Assembly: GCA_021399435.1 (NCBI GenBank)
Contig: JAJTUP010000004.1
Coordinates: 1,302,001 to 1,366,000 of the forward strand
DNA length: 64,000 bases
Origin: Diaporthe sp. PMI_573
Lineage: Eukaryota > Ascomycota > Sordariomycetes > Diaporthales > Diaporthaceae
Direction: 5' to 3'
Under the pieces are notes generated by a model. The model had not been told where the DNA came from and searched no databases. It saw only the letters and a program-made list of their open reading frames with translations. The position numbers and the translations under genes are program-made. Below, piece after piece: positions 9,814-22,164 of this stretch (position 1 is its first letter; the number at the start of each line of letters is the position of its first letter).

Positions 9814-11743
9814 CTTGAGGGCGTACTTGGAATTTGTCAAATGGACGTCACCATCTGCGCAGAGCAAGCGATTTATAGAACAAGCTGAGTCCACATTTCA
9901 CCGAATTCAGCACGATTGGGAGGTAGGGACGGCTTTCATTCTGCATCGTTTATCGTATGACCTAGTTACTCACTAAAAAAAGCAAGTCATTATTAATGAT
10001 ACGAAAGGCCTAAGGAATGCAACGTCGGTAACGAGAACTGCAACATTCATGTACGCGCACCTCTCAACGATAGACTGATGCGGGGAGTTGGGGACTGGAA
10101 AGGATTAGCGTGCGTGCAGGCGCAGATCACCAATACTTGTCGACTCATATACTCATGAACATACTTATGCTTTTCAGATCGGCATAGTAAAGCGCACTTA
10201 TTCGGTGTTGCGTCAACGGGAGAATCCGACTGCAGCGTTTCCCCCGTCGTTCCACACATACACAAATCAAAGACGAGACAAAAAGTAAATTGCGTGACTC
10301 CTGGGATGATTGAGTGGCAATTTCGAATCAAATTAATAATCAACTACTTCATTGAAACTACTTGTTATCTCAAGCATGCTAGACAGCAAAGCAAGGACGT
10401 CTTGTTGCCTCGTAGCTGCTTTACTCGGGCCGGTAAAATCGTAGCAGCCCTCGAAAAACAGTACTCGAGATCATAGAGTACGGAATTATCTGGTGTACAA
10501 TACGAATTTGTACAGACTTGAGGTAAGTTTGCTGGGTATATTTTAAGTTCTTGGTGCTCATCGAAGTCAACGAAATCAACAGTTCATTTTCCAATATTTC
10601 TTTTATTGTCAGTGTGGCCGCGCGTGGAGGTCGAGGATCACATGGTCACGAATTTAATATAGAAACTCTTCCAGATTCCAAAGAAGCGAAATGTATTGTT
10701 TTGGATCTAATAGCATGGTTAAAGTAGTTTTTTCGTGCATACAGCCCGGGATATCAAATAGTTACGTTGGTCTACGGGGGCTTGAAGACGTGAATGCACA
10801 TCCGTAATTGACGCCAAAAAAGCTCCCAAATCTTCCTCGGGATAATTTATGGGGACGCGGTAGGATCTGTTTATCTTGGCCGTCATTAGTCCGAAGATTC
10901 CATGTTTGTTATGGGGCTGCCAAATAATAATTGAAACAAGAGGCTTTTACAGTTGCGTTGGAGCCTAATTACCCTTATTCGACTACCTCCCTGGGTTGCC
11001 ATCAACTGAGATGTAAGCACTCATTCTACTGTTCACATTGACGCCGTTTCGAGATGCATCGATACGAAAACTAGACTGCTAGGTAGTATTATGACTAGAC
11101 TGATTATAATGACCCATAGTAAAGATTCAATGTGACTTCCACGCACAAACAAGTTCCCGGATTCGGGCAACACATGTCTGATATGGCTTCTCTGGATACG
11201 GGCATCGTATTGCAACTTTCAGGTAGCAGGGCATCGTCACACATCGAGTCAACATAAAAGTGCTGGCCGACGGACCGATTGCACGGCGCTGGCGTCCGCA
11301 TTTGGCTAATTATACCACGTTTGCCCGTCGACGAGGTCCGTACAGGCGTCCGTCATGCATGATGCATGCAACTTCCAACCCCGCCCCCATACTCCGCAAA
11401 GTCCATGCCTGTATCCACATAGCATGTTCATCTCGTTTCCTTCCAGGGGTGAACTCATTGCTACCCGCTCTTCCGGGTTGTCAGGTCAATTCGGTCTAGC
11501 TCCTCGGAGCGGATGGTTGACTGAGCGGGGGCTTTCCCCAGCTTCATTTCCTTCCACGGGTCAGTCTGCGGGGAATTCGGGCCTACCTGGGTACAATTCA
11601 AGTTGTGGGTCGGCAATCCGTGCCGGCAAGCACCGTTCATACGGGTACACGTATAAGTATACGAGAGTAAATCATGGCCTGGCGTGTTCTCAATCCCGAT
11701 CTTTGGTGCCGTTGCTTGACTTTTGTGTGCCAGTGTAAACAAG
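9814..11743. other. Intergenic region between divergent GH2 and carboxylesterase genes
   Basis: This 1.9-kb spacer is shared by two divergent genes for secreted enzymes. It contains a CreA-like GCGGGG at 10080-10085. I see no convincing coding exon, RNA gene or repeat. Base composition is more A+T-rich than the flanking genes. Confidence 0.4.
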
Positions 11744-13961
11744 ATGGCCGTCTACAGCCTCTTGGGAGCGTTGGCTCTCCTAGCTCCTTTGGCAGTCTCC
11801 GCACCATCACCTGCCAGTCTTGACTCGGACCTGACTATTCTGCTCGACAATAACTTGCGAGGTGAGTTGGAACTACTTACACTCGTCACGGCATGGACAA
11901 GACTTACAAGAATGCACAGGAGCCAGCAGTCCCACAGCCGACTCGGGGGTTATTGTTCTCAGTCCCAAGACGTATCAAGATGCCATCGCGAGCTGTCAAG
12001 CATTGAATGAGGATCTATGGTCCCCTGACTCAGGCACGGCAAGTATTCAGCCGAATCTGGATTATCTTGTCTACGAGGGCAAAGCGCAACAGGACTCAAT
12101 TTTCTGGATAGCCGCCGAAAGCAATCAAACTCGTGCTCTCAGCGCCTCGGGAAAGATCACAACGGCAGACCCTGACCAGGCGTTGAGTGTCCTGTGCACA
12201 CAGTCGGCCCCTTTTGCGAGCTCTGCCTCCACGGACACAAGCACCGAGTGGCAAGTTTCTGTGCACTCAAACAATGAGGACCTTGTCGGGTCAGTACAAG
12301 CCCGTTTGATTTAGTCCAGTTGAAATACCGCAGCTAACGTTTTCTTCAGCTTCCGTGATCGTACATCCTTTCGCTTTTATGGTGTCCGTTATGCGCCGCA
12401 GCCTGAGCGATTCACCTACTCCGTGCCATACACAGGGTCCAATGGCTCTGTTTCAGCAACCAGCTTCGGATCCGAATGCGCCCAGCTGGGCACAAACGGA
12501 GGTGAGGACTGCCTATTTCTGAATATATGGACACCTTACTTGCCCGGCCAGAACGGCAAGAGTGACAAGAGCGCTCTGAAGCCTGTTATGTTTTGGATGC
12601 ATGGCGGTGCGCTTGTGGGTGGAACGGGGAACGATAATACATTCGACGGCGGCAGTGTCGCGTCCAGGGGAGACGTCGTCTTGGTTGCCATTAACTACAG
12701 GCTGTCGACGCTTGGTTATCTCGCCCTGGACGACGGCGTCACAAACGGCAACTTTGGTCTGGCTGATCAAATAAATGCTTTGGACTGGGTGCAAGCCCAC
12801 ATACAGGTAAGATTCTCCAACAGGCAATGGGCACAAGTCCTCTTGATTATCCGAATCTAGAGCTTACACATAACCCAGGACTTTGGCGGCGATCCGGAGC
12901 GTGTAACAATCGTGGGCCAGTCCGCCGGTGCTGGCTCAGTCCACGCCATTATGGCCTCTCCCGAGGCCGAGGGCAAGTTTGCCGGCGCAATCCAAATGTC
13001 TAACGTTGGAGCCCTTAACCTTGGGGGAACATACTCACACTTCTACCCCCTTGAGGAGGCATTCGACGCGATTGCGAATCCGATCCTGAACGCAACGAAC
13101 TGCACAGAAGCAGAGTCCCAGGTTGATTGTCTCCGCGCTGTACCCGCGACCACCCTCCTGAGCCTAAGCACGACTGCCCGCTTCTTTGTCGTGGACGGCA
13201 CGTACCTCGTCACAGAAAACCTGACTCTGACAGGGCCCGAGGCTCCGTACAAGCTGATGATAGGCTACATGAAGGAGGATGCCGGCGCGTTTCTGGCGTT
13301 CCCGACCACGACGAACGAGACAGAGTACCTGCAGGCAAACGGCTTCAACATATCACAGCCCACCCTGGACGAGCTCTTCCCCCTCCCCAATGGCACAAAC
13401 CAGACCCTCAACGTGTACGACGTCGCCGCGCGCGTGGCAACAGACAGCATCTTCAGGTGCGACGCCGAGGCCACGGCGCACGCGGGCCTCGAGAGCGGCA
13501 GATACAGTTCCATCTACCTCTACGAGTTCGAGAGGTCGTACCAGCTGACCAACTACCCGGGGACAGACGTGTGCCAGCCGCCCGTCACAGCCGAGCACCC
13601 GCACGGGGACCCCAGCCTGCCCTACGCGAGGTGCCACTCCGGCGAGCTGTACCTGGTCTTCGGCAACGTGGCGTTTCAGGGCCTCCCGGAGCGCGACGGA
13701 AACGACCTGCCGTTCGAGCAGCTCACGCTCGACTCGTTCACCTCCTTCGTCAGGACCTACGATCCCAACCCTGACCGGGGCTTCCTTGAGGCTCGGCGGT
13801 ACACTAATACCAGCGAGGAGCTGGAAAGGGCCGGGGCGTGGAGGCCGGCTACGAAGGGGGACCTGACTCTGCGGGCTCTGACGTGGGAGTCGTATCAGGA
13901 ATCCTTCAGGGAGCTGCAGCAGTGTGAAGCGCTTGGTCTGCCTCTGACGTACTGGGAGTGA
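11744..13961 (+). CDS. Secreted type-B carboxylesterase with an N-terminal lectin-like domain
   Basis: Four exons: 11744-11861, 11920-12289, 12350-12806, 12879-13961; 675 aa. A signal peptide ends near VSAPSP. Residues ~40-160 form an extra domain with the pattern YQDAIASCQALNEDLW, YLVYEGKAQQ, FWIAAES and a closing Cys, resembling a C-type-lectin-like fold. The carboxylesterase core follows: RFYGVRYAPQPERF, EDCLFLNIW, oxyanion hole HGGALVGG, nucleophile Ser330 in GQSAGAG, acidic region KEDAGAF and catalytic His568 in CHSGELYLVFGN. The enzyme should hydrolyse carboxylic esters or lipids outside the cell. Sequons are frequent. The assignment to the family is secure; the substrate and the role of the N-terminal domain are inference. 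The gene is divergent from the GH2 gene. Confidence 0.88.
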
Positions 13962-15707
13962 GGTCATGCACATTTAGACGTAATACACAGAACAATGAAA
14001 ATTTGAGTCTGATGGCTCAACCGACCGTGAGCTCAGAAGACTGAACAAGCTTCTCTGCATCCAGCAGGTTAACAAGTGGCCAACTGCATCGCATGCACCA
14101 AACACGTCTGTACCTAGGCACACTCTCACGTGAAGCCCCCGTGTGGGCTACCCTATTTACCCCTGACTGAGTAGTCCACAGGTCCACTGAAAGTGATGAT
14201 TGCGGGATGAAGAGGTGAAGGTAACAAACCACGCAGCGAAATTACCACTTTCGCTCTGACACAGTTGGACCATACGGGTCCGTCTCGTGTTATCAACCCC
14301 CCCCCCCCTTGGAACATAGCAAAAGTGTAGATTAATTTTGCCGAAATGAGGTGCATAAAGTTCCTTGAATGACATGTGTATAGAATGCATCGCCTCTCAA
14401 AGTTTGGTCATTTTCTCAAGCTGCCATAGCGAGTCAATCCACATCCCGCCTGGTTTGTTCGGTCCGTCCGCTTTGCTACCTTTGACTAGGTTGTTCAAGT
14501 GTGGCAGCCCTTTCGGACAATTCTTAGTTCTCATTCCTTTCATCTTCTCTTTCAACAAAGGACTGGCACAATTAACTTTTGACACAATCCACTTGTTGTT
14601 AAAGGTACCCGGCTTCACCGTTATCAAGCCTTGGTTTGCCAGCCTCCATGTCAAGTCAAGCCGAGGAGAGCGTCGCCATTGGCACGACTGTAGACTTATA
14701 TAGACCATGTCTCGAGCCTCGATTCGGAAGAGTCTGGCTCACAATCTGGCAGAACTTCACAGTTCACCCAAGGAGTAGAAAGACTTCGCACCCAGCACTT
14801 TCCCAACTCCGGCGCCTGTTCACAAACTCGAAGCTATTGTGTTGGGAAAGCGCGAAGGCATTTCTCTACTCATTAAGGACTCTCTACAAATGAAATCTAT
14901 AATGATGAGTTTCGGAGAGTTTCTTTTTCATCTTCTATGGCTGGCCATGGTAGAAGGGCTCACTGTTGATTTCCTGCTGTCTGAAATCCAAATGGTGCGA
15001 GCGAAAGTCAACGAGCATTCAGACAAGCCAGAATCGCCCAAGACGGAGAAATTTCCAGAATATGTAAGTTCGGTTTCTTCGGTCAGCAGTGGATCCACTA
15101 ATAAAATTTCCTTAGGAAGACCCCTTCTACCGTAAAAGCCATCCCTTTTGGAGAGACGGTTGGTATGACACAAGAACCAAACGTATTTATATGTACAGAG
15201 GCCCTTGAGATGGAAATTTGCACTAATTACGTTTCTTGTCCTCGACTTGTATGCTGACGTCGCACACAATAGTTCTTGCGCAAAGTTTCATTCTAATTTG
15301 AAATTAATTAACTTGTCTAACTTGTTGAAAATGCAAGGTGTTCTTATGTTTCATATTCATTCATTGCCGTTAGAGGCTCCATGCTACCCGGAAGAGGTGT
15401 TAGTGGTATCTTGAGTTATACAAATGCACGCCGCTTGATACTTATCTACAGATGCGCTGCCACCCCGTTTCGTCTATCTCGTAGGTTTTAGTCACGAGTC
15501 AATCTACGAGTTTACTCATCAAGTCCCATTAGCTATTGGCACCCTGGTCGCAGTGGTCTTGATTGTCCACATGCAGAAGTCTTAAGATGAGCAAAGAGTG
15601 TCTGTATGATCGATCTTATTATGGCCCAAGATCCTCCAGGTGGGTTTCCTGGAACACATGCCAGCGCTATAAGTCGTAGATATCACCGTGGTGCTCCTGA
15701 GCCAGGT
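13962..15707. other. Intergenic region, carboxylesterase to RGG-tail gene (convergent)
   Basis: This 1.7-kb stretch between two convergent genes has no recognisable gene. A 69-codon plus-strand frame at 15205-15414 begins with a hydrophobic leader-like stretch, but composition and lack of context argue against coding. A 12-base C run lies at 14297-14308. Confidence 0.35.
14297..14308 (+). repeat. Poly-C run of 12
   Basis: A homopolymer of 12 cytosines in intergenic sequence. The length may vary between strains or be misjudged in assembly. Confidence 0.9.
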
Positions 15708-17793
15708 CTATTTCCCCCATACGCTTCCTGGCGACCGTGGAGGTTGTCCTCCACGGGACCCTCCTGTCCCCGCCCCTCGTCCGCCTGCGCCTCGTCCTCG
15801 TCCACTTTCTGCGCCTCGTCCTTGTCCGCTTCCTGCCCCTCGCCCTTGTCCGCTTCCTGCCCCTCGTCCTTGTCCGCCCTGCGAGCCGCCACCTCTGCCA
15901 CCTCTGCCACCTCCCCCTGGTCCTTCTGGATCCGGCGGAACTTCGGGCCTTATCGACGGATCCGGCACTCCGGCCGGCCGCCCCTTCATCGAGGCAGGTG
16001 GTCCATTCCCATAGTCAATTAGGAGCCTTTCTACGTCAATCGGCCGAACAGCGGGTGGTTGAGAATTCACGCATGTCCAAACTTCGTCGTCAGGATTGTA
16101 ATCCGGATCTTGAACGAGAGTCTGCGCAGGATCCCAACGGTCATTTCTATCGGAATGATGCCATAAAGGGCGCTCGTAGACGTTTGCTGTGGTAGTACTT
16201 TTATGTATGACCCTTTTCTTAAACAGCTCTTCTGTATCCGTCCAACCCTGACATACGGTGTAGAGGGTGTTTCGGTACTTGGTGGCGTTATCGATGAGGC
16301 TCTTCTCGGCATTTACATGAGGGTTTAGCTTCACGAAGTTGATAAGATCTGCCACAGTCTGTGCGAAGGGGCGGAAGAGTTTCTTGTGGATGTCCCCGTA
16401 CGACAGTCTTGAATAATTGTTGCCGCGATTCTCTGTCGCGAAGCGTCCCTGTAAAATCCGGCGACGTGTCAAGACGTAACTATCACATGAACAAGGTCAG
16501 TGGCAGATCTGTCGTCTCTGGTGGCCGATTCCCCAAGAGGTCGACCTCGTTAGATGTATAGCGATCGAAGTGTTGGTTGCTCACATATTTATAGTAGTTA
16601 TTAACCAGGGCCAATTTACCCCGTTGGTCTCCTCAAGCCCGTGCTCTGCTGATTTTACGAAGGCCATGTTAACCGGGTGGAGGTCTTGAGCCAGAGTACT
16701 GAATGTCTCTCGAGGATAGAGTGGGGATAAGGGCGAAAGACTTACACAACCACAGTGCAACCTCCGAGTCCATGCCATAGGTATGTTTGAACAAGGTTTC
16801 GAAGTATCTAGTATAGTCCGAGAACAAATATCGCGACTTGGCAAATTCCATTTGACTCAGGAAGGCGTCGAGTCTCAAGTCGGCTCCGTGGATCAACCCA
16901 TTGACCTGGTCCGCACGAAAACTTATTTTGGATGGCAACTCGTTGTTTGGCACCACATTGCCATCGGTCCCGTCGTCGTCACGCGCGCCACTTTCCCTCA
17001 AAGCTCTAAAACGCACATCCAACCACGACCTCGAGGAACTGCGCAAAAGCTCCCACACCCAAGCGGTGTCGATTCCATCCGGGGCGAGCTTGAAGAGGTT
17101 TCTTGAGATGGTGTTCGAACGTCGAATATCAACGGGGAGGCGTGAGTAAGCCTTTAGCAGCTGACTGTTGTAGCCTCCGCTCTTTACTAGAATTTGAACT
17201 TGTCGTGCACGTAGATCTTGGAATAACCTTCCAGCTTCTGCGTTGCCAAGGACTCGTCCGTAGCCTCTTTTAGCACCCATCTTAGTCAAGTCCATGATCC
17301 CATCGGGACCCTCGATTGCCTCTCGAAGAGCCTGCATCGCCGCTGTTGCGTAGGCTTGGTTTGTTGGCCCCCTCTCGCTGAGATCGGGAAGCCCTGTGAG
17401 GAACAGAAGGAGGCTGGTGCGGGGCCATCTGGCAACTTCGGGTGCCCCATGTTGACTTCTAATCATACTTCGACCGTGCATATAGTCGAATCTCGAACGG
17501 TCGGTGTTGGAGACATCTTCTTCTTCATCAACCATTTCTGTATCAACCATTTCATCGTCGCTAGTGGCAGCAGTGGCGCTACCAGTGGCAACAGGGGCGT
17601 TACCAACAACAGAGGCCCAACTACCAGTGGCAGCAGGGGTGCTGGCAGCGGCAACAGAGGCCCAACTAATACCAGCAGGCGGCACGGCACCACGACCGGC
17701 AAGAAACGCGCGGCGAGGCGGGCCAGCACCGCCGGTACCGCCGGTACCAACGTCGTCCTCCGACCTGAGCCTCTTTCTGCCCGTCCAACTCAT
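15708..17793 (-). CDS. Unrecognised protein with acidic/Ala-rich N-terminus and RGG-repeat tail
   Basis: I do not recognise this family. Exon 1 (17793-16746) starts MSWTGRKRLRSEDD, has an Ala/Thr/Gly-rich low-complexity segment (residues ~30-75), an acidic patch with repeated DDEMVDTEMVDEEED, then ~230 ordered residues with helical character (AMQALREAIEGPDG, LRARQVQILVKSGGYNSQLLK, SFRADQVNGLIHGADLRLDAF). GTAAGT follows at 16745. The last exon is open to a stop at 15708 and encodes LSYGDIHKKLFRPFAQTVADLI, a Trp/Asp/Pro-containing segment, then ~75 residues of Gly/Arg/Ser/Gln repeats. A workable model is 17793-16746, 16628-16487, 16407-15708 (629 aa), which keeps frame, but the middle splice sites are weak. 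It could be two genes. RGG tails bind RNA or G-quadruplexes and are arginine-methylated in other proteins; nuclear or RNP function is only inference. Confidence 0.5.
15784..15879 (-). repeat. Four tandem 24-bp repeats encoding Gly/Arg octapeptides
   Basis: Four imperfect copies of 24 bp (15784-15807, 15808-15831, 15832-15855, 15856-15879) read on the minus strand as octapeptides of the type GAGSGQGR. They form the core of the RGG tail. Equal phase and length suggest growth by slippage or unequal exchange; copy number may differ among strains. Confidence 0.85.
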
Positions 17794-18885
17794 TGCTACT
17801 GGCGTCTTTCTGCTTTGGTACTGCTGGGTCCAAAATTGCAGATGGTATAGTGCTTCTCCCTGAGAGGCCTTGTATAATTCGGCAACTTTTCCAGTCACTA
17901 TATGCGGCACTGTTGAGATCCGCTGGTTCGGCTTTAGTGTTTTTTCTTCTAAAGTTGACAAAAGAGAGCAACTTTGCAATTGGTGAGAAAGTGAGACAAC
18001 AAGCTTCGGGTAAAAGGTTCAAGACTTGATTGGGAGATCTCATGCACCCTCACAAGAGCACTGCTATAATAACAGTCTTGAAATGAAAGCATGTTCACAG
18101 AAGAAACTTGATGACCACTGCTCCGCATCCGGGGCCGTGATAAAGGCCATCATATTTGCAAGGATCTGTCACATCTTGCGTAGACTTCAATCTCGGCTCG
18201 ATAACAAAGAACTTATCTAATGAAAGGCGGTCACGCCCTCAGTCATTCCGGACAAAGTCAGGGAAACAAACCCACAGGGCAAATTCATCATACGTGATGA
18301 TTTCGATACAGAAGCTCTAGCCAGAGGTGGATTCCCTCGGAAGCCACTGGAAATTGTTATTATTTACAAAGCTCTTCTCAGTCCAGAAAGCAAATCAAGA
18401 TGGAGGTTGTTCCATTTCTGCATTAAGCATATTTGGGCAGTTGGTTGATTGAATAAATTTTGGGTACAAGGGGCGCCTTATAATGGTGGTCGCTCCAGAG
18501 TACGAAAATTAGCTAATAAAGTCATCCCTCTCAAGGGGTGAATGGGCTTTGAACAACATTTGCTCATGGTGAGAAAAAGTCGAAATCATGACGGCAGGCT
18601 GATATTCTGGAAGAAGACATGTAATTAAATCTCATAATTGCCGTTCATGGATGCCCAGTGCAGAGCCAGTCAGCAGCCAGTGTTGGACTTATCTCCCTAC
18701 ATTTGAACACTCGCTATGCACTGTCTAGCACTTACACGAGGCACTTAAGTACTATGACATCACTGAGTCCTGATTGCTGACATATCCTTTTAGATATCAG
18801 CCCTCCTGTCTGATCGCTCCACCACGACGGAAGTCATGTCCGTCTCCTTAGCACAATTCATATCAAACCAGCCGAGCTGGCAGAC
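17794..18885. other. Divergent promoter region, RGG-tail gene and SDR gene
   Basis: This 1.1-kb spacer is shared by two divergent genes. The open frame of the RGG-tail gene extends upstream to an ATG at 17979, so an N-terminally longer form is possible. Otherwise I see nothing recognisable. Confidence 0.4.
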
Positions 18886-19956
18886 ATGAGTACCCTTTCC
18901 ACTGTCATGCCCCTGACAGGTAAGACCGCCGTCGTGACGGGGGCGTCACGTAGCATCGGCTACGGAATTGCCTTAAAACTAGCTCAACAAGGTGCAAATG
19001 TGAGCGTCGCCTGTTCCCAGCAGTGCGCTGAGAAAATCCTGACCTACCTCTGCCCACACACTCCGGCTGACGCCGGCCCCAGGTCGTCCTCGGATACACC
19101 TCGCCATCGAGCAGCTCGAAAGCCGCCGAGCTACAAGCGACGATTGAATCGCTGCCTCACCACCCCAAGGCCCACGCAGTCCAGGCGGACCTGGGCACCC
19201 TCGACGGCCCCGGACACCTCATCAGCGAGACCGTCAAGTGGGCCGCGGCCGAGGGCCTGAGCAGCGCCGACAAGATCGACATCCTCGTCAACAACGCCGG
19301 CATCGAGCGCGTCAAGGGCCTGGCCGAGCTCAGCGTTGAGGACTACAGTGCCGTTTTTGATGTCAACGTGCGGGGCACTATCCTGCTTACGCAGGCTGCG
19401 CTGCCTCACCTCAACCCGAACGCCCGGATCGTGAATATCTCGTCGGTTGGCGCCAGGGCGGGGTTCAAGAACCTCGGCTTGTACTGCTCTTCAAAGGCTG
19501 CTATCGGTAAGGATGCCCTGGACTGAATCCCACTCATGTCGAATACTGGTGATTTGCGTGACAACATGTCACATGTGCTTGCCTATCTCTCAATGTGCGG
19601 CACCGTCTACCTTGGCGCATGGTTTCTGAGAAGCTCTGAGGAGAACATCGATTGGAGAGGCTCGTGATTGATAACAACTACTGACGATAACAGAGGGCCT
19701 GACACGCTGCTGGGCTGCCGAGCTCGGCGGGAACGGCACAACTGTGAACGTGGTGAGCCCTGGCCCCGTGCAGAGCGAGATGCTGGACAATATCCCCAAG
19801 GAAATCGTCGAGATGCAGAAGCAGCAGACCCCGGTGCAGAATCGTCTGGGCACTATCGAGGAGATCGCGGACGTGGTGGCCTGGCTGGCCGGGCCTTCAA
19901 GCTCATGGATCACTGGCCAGACCATCAGTGCAAGCGGTGGATGGGCTATGTATTGA
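18886..19956 (+). CDS. Short-chain dehydrogenase/reductase (classical SDR)
   Basis: Three exons: 18886-18999, 19083-19506, 19694-19956; 266 aa. Rossmann start TGASRSIGYGIA binds the dinucleotide; other motifs are LVNNAGIE, the Ser of the catalytic triad in VNISSVG, YCSSK with the catalytic Tyr and Lys, and the C-terminal SPGPVQSEM and GQTISASGGW. This is the classical SDR layout of 3-ketoacyl-ACP reductase-like or polyol/alcohol dehydrogenases, usually NADP-dependent and cytosolic; the substrate cannot be told. The start may be MSTLST or the internal MPLTGK eight codons on. It converges with a second, unrelated SDR gene, 353 bp between stops. Splice phases 0 and 1 fit without gaps. Confidence 0.88.
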
Positions 19957-20309
19957 GCAGGATAACTGGCAGAATGAGACAATTCGCCCTTATTAAACTT
20001 GCTTCTTTTTGCCTTCGTAGTTGGAAATCGCTCCGGTGACTTCAGAAGATCAGATTGGCTGAGAACGAGCCAACATTGGAGCCGGATATGTGGCCACAAA
20101 AGCTAACAAGGACACAGCCATCACCTCACTTCTTGCGGGTTTTAGTCCTGCCGAAGTCGATTCGTCGAGCGAATGTCAACACAATAGAGCCTTCATTTAC
20201 ACCGACGTAGTGAGCAATTCAAAGCAGCTATATCCAGAATATGCCTCGATGATTCAAACTGTGTGTGCATCTGTAACTCCTCAGAACCTCAGACAACCAC
20301 CAACCAGTC
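19957..20309. other. Shared 3' region of convergent SDR genes
   Basis: This 353-bp spacer contains the 3' untranslated regions of two convergent dehydrogenase genes. No other feature seen. Confidence 0.4.
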
Positions 20310-21173
20310 TCATGGATCACAATCCGTCGCAGTAGCCAAGTCCTCCCACAGCTTCAAGTTGCATTCGTGAGTCTCGATGGCCGCACGAACAACGCCGTAC
20401 GCATCCCTGCCCAAAAGCAGCCTCGGGGGCAGCTCCCGCCCCTGGCACGACCCGGAACCAGTGAGGGCATCCACTATGAGCTTTGATGTCTTGACGGGGT
20501 CCCCAGGCTGATTCAGACTGTACGCATCAAACGCGTCCAGCGTGTCCTTGATGGCACCCCCGCTGAGATCCTCGATAGTCCTGCTCGACCGCAGCTGGTG
20601 CCCCGGGACCAGGAAGTTCGTCCGCGTGTACCCGGGCTCCACGGCCGTGACCTTGATCCCCAGGTGCGCGACCTCAGCGCGCAACGACTCGGCCAGGATC
20701 GTCGCGCACGCCTTGGTCGCGCAGTATAATCCCGCCCCGGGTGTGCCATGCCACCCGCCGATGCTGCCGAGGTTCGCGACGACGCCCGAGCGGGCGGCGC
20801 GCATGACGGGGAGCACGGCGCGGATCATGTTGAGCTGGCCGAACACGTTGGTGTTGAAGAGGGCCTCGGCCTCGGACCGGCTCGCCTCCTCCACGCCGCC
20901 GGCGAGGATGTAGCCCGCGTTGTTGACGAGGATGTCGATGCGGCCGCCGGGCGTCTTGGATGTGATGTTATTCACTGCTGCTGTGAGGTTCTCGTCGCTG
21001 TCTGTCACGTCGACGCGCTCTGTGAGAGCGCCGCGGGAGGCGAGGTCTGACAGCTTGGATGGGTCTCGGGCTGTGGCGACGACGAGGTCTCCCCTATCGA
21101 GAGCTGCTAGTGCTACCTCCCTTCCGAGCCCGGAGGCACAGCCTGTGATGAGCCAGACTTTCTTGTTGGTCAT
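20310..21173 (-). CDS. Short-chain dehydrogenase/reductase (retinol-dehydrogenase-like SDR)
   Basis: Intronless, 287 aa, starting MTNKKVWLITGCASGLGRE at 21173. The TGCASGLG cofactor motif, VDVTD, LVNNAGY, NLGSIGGW (catalytic Ser) and YCATK (catalytic Tyr, Lys) identify it; PGYTRTNF follows. Length and motifs fit the group often annotated as retinol dehydrogenase-like or NADP(H)-dependent ketoreductase in fungi. It differs strongly from the neighbouring SDR and so is not a recent duplicate. No targeting signal is visible, so a cytosolic enzyme is likely. The gene is divergent from the Clr5-domain gene, 991 bp between starts. Confidence 0.9.
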   Translation of the reverse strand: MTNKKVWLITGCASGLGREVALAALDRGDLVVATARDPSKLSDLASRGALTERVDVTDSDENLTAAVNNITSKTPGGRIDILVNNAGYILAGGVEEASRSEAEALFNTNVFGQLNMIRAVLPVMRAARSGVVANLGSIGGWHGTPGAGLYCATKACATILAESLRAEVAHLGIKVTAVEPGYTRTNFLVPGHQLRSSRTIEDLSGGAIKDTLDAFDAYSLNQPGDPVKTSKLIVDALTGSGSCQGRELPPRLLLGRDAYGVVRAAIETHECNLKLWEDLATATDCDP

Positions 21174-22164
21174 GATGTGTTGTTGAGGTTGAGTCTAGTT
21201 ACAGTGTGGAACAGTATCGAACTCAAATTAGATGGAATTATGACTTATTTAGTGACTAATGATTCTCAGATATAAGATTCTGACAATAGACTTAGCATTC
21301 AATTTATTCAGTCGAGTTGTGTTGCGAGACTTATATGCAGAGCCCATATTGCGGCGATTGGCATAAACGCCGACGACGTGGACTTAGGATGGAATCTCAT
21401 GTCGGTGATATTGCTGCACGCAACATGCCTGCCAGCCTAATGATTGGTAGGTCTGAAATAGTCTGATAGCCAAGACTGAAAGTCTGCAACTATGCATTCT
21501 TGACTTTGAATGAAGCAATGATATCAACACAGTTGTTATCGATCTGTGTCGGGCCAGCAAGCTAGGTGCTGACCTGCAGTGTTAGCCGACCAAATGCTAA
21601 GGGCGGTTGAAACATCGGCGATGGTCACCGCGAACCGTCTCACCTGCAGTGTCTAACGTGCTCGCAGTCTTTAACCCTACCTTGGTAGGGCTAGCCCTGA
21701 AGCAAACGAACATATGTAGTCGAATGATGTCAGGCTTTCGGCCCCGAGATTGCAGACCTATTTTCTACTTAATAGTGCTTCCTGCAAAGCTCACCCTCAG
21801 AACAAAGCCAGGGAAGGAAAAAAGTGTCATGCTCACGTGGGACGGATGGGGATCTACAAGGCTACAGTAGTGTCGATTTGGTCACACGTAGCAGCGCCAG
21901 TCAGCGCGAGTCTTACAAAAGGGCCATTGGCTGCTTACATGCCGATCCACCAGCTGAAAATATGTCAGCTTCTGCTCACGTCGCACTTGGCGCGTAGGCG
22001 AGCCCGGCGGCGAGCACCAATAAATTAGGATGTAAGCAGGCGACGAGTAGACACATCAGCAAGTCCTATCGCCGCTCTCGCCGCTTGGAGACATCCGAAA
22101 AGTTCGCCCCGGCTGAAAAGACTCACTTCGATATCAAGAAACGATTCGTTGGCCATGCCTCAAC
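21174..22164. other. Divergent promoter region, SDR and Clr5-domain genes
   Basis: This spacer of 991 bp is relatively A+T-rich near the SDR start. I see no coding exon or RNA gene. Confidence 0.4.

Noticed and set aside
16581..16844. Separate 87-codon minus-strand gene inside the RGG-tail locus
   Set aside because: It overlaps exon 1 of the larger gene in another phase and spans its donor site; it may hold part of a middle exon but is not an independent gene.
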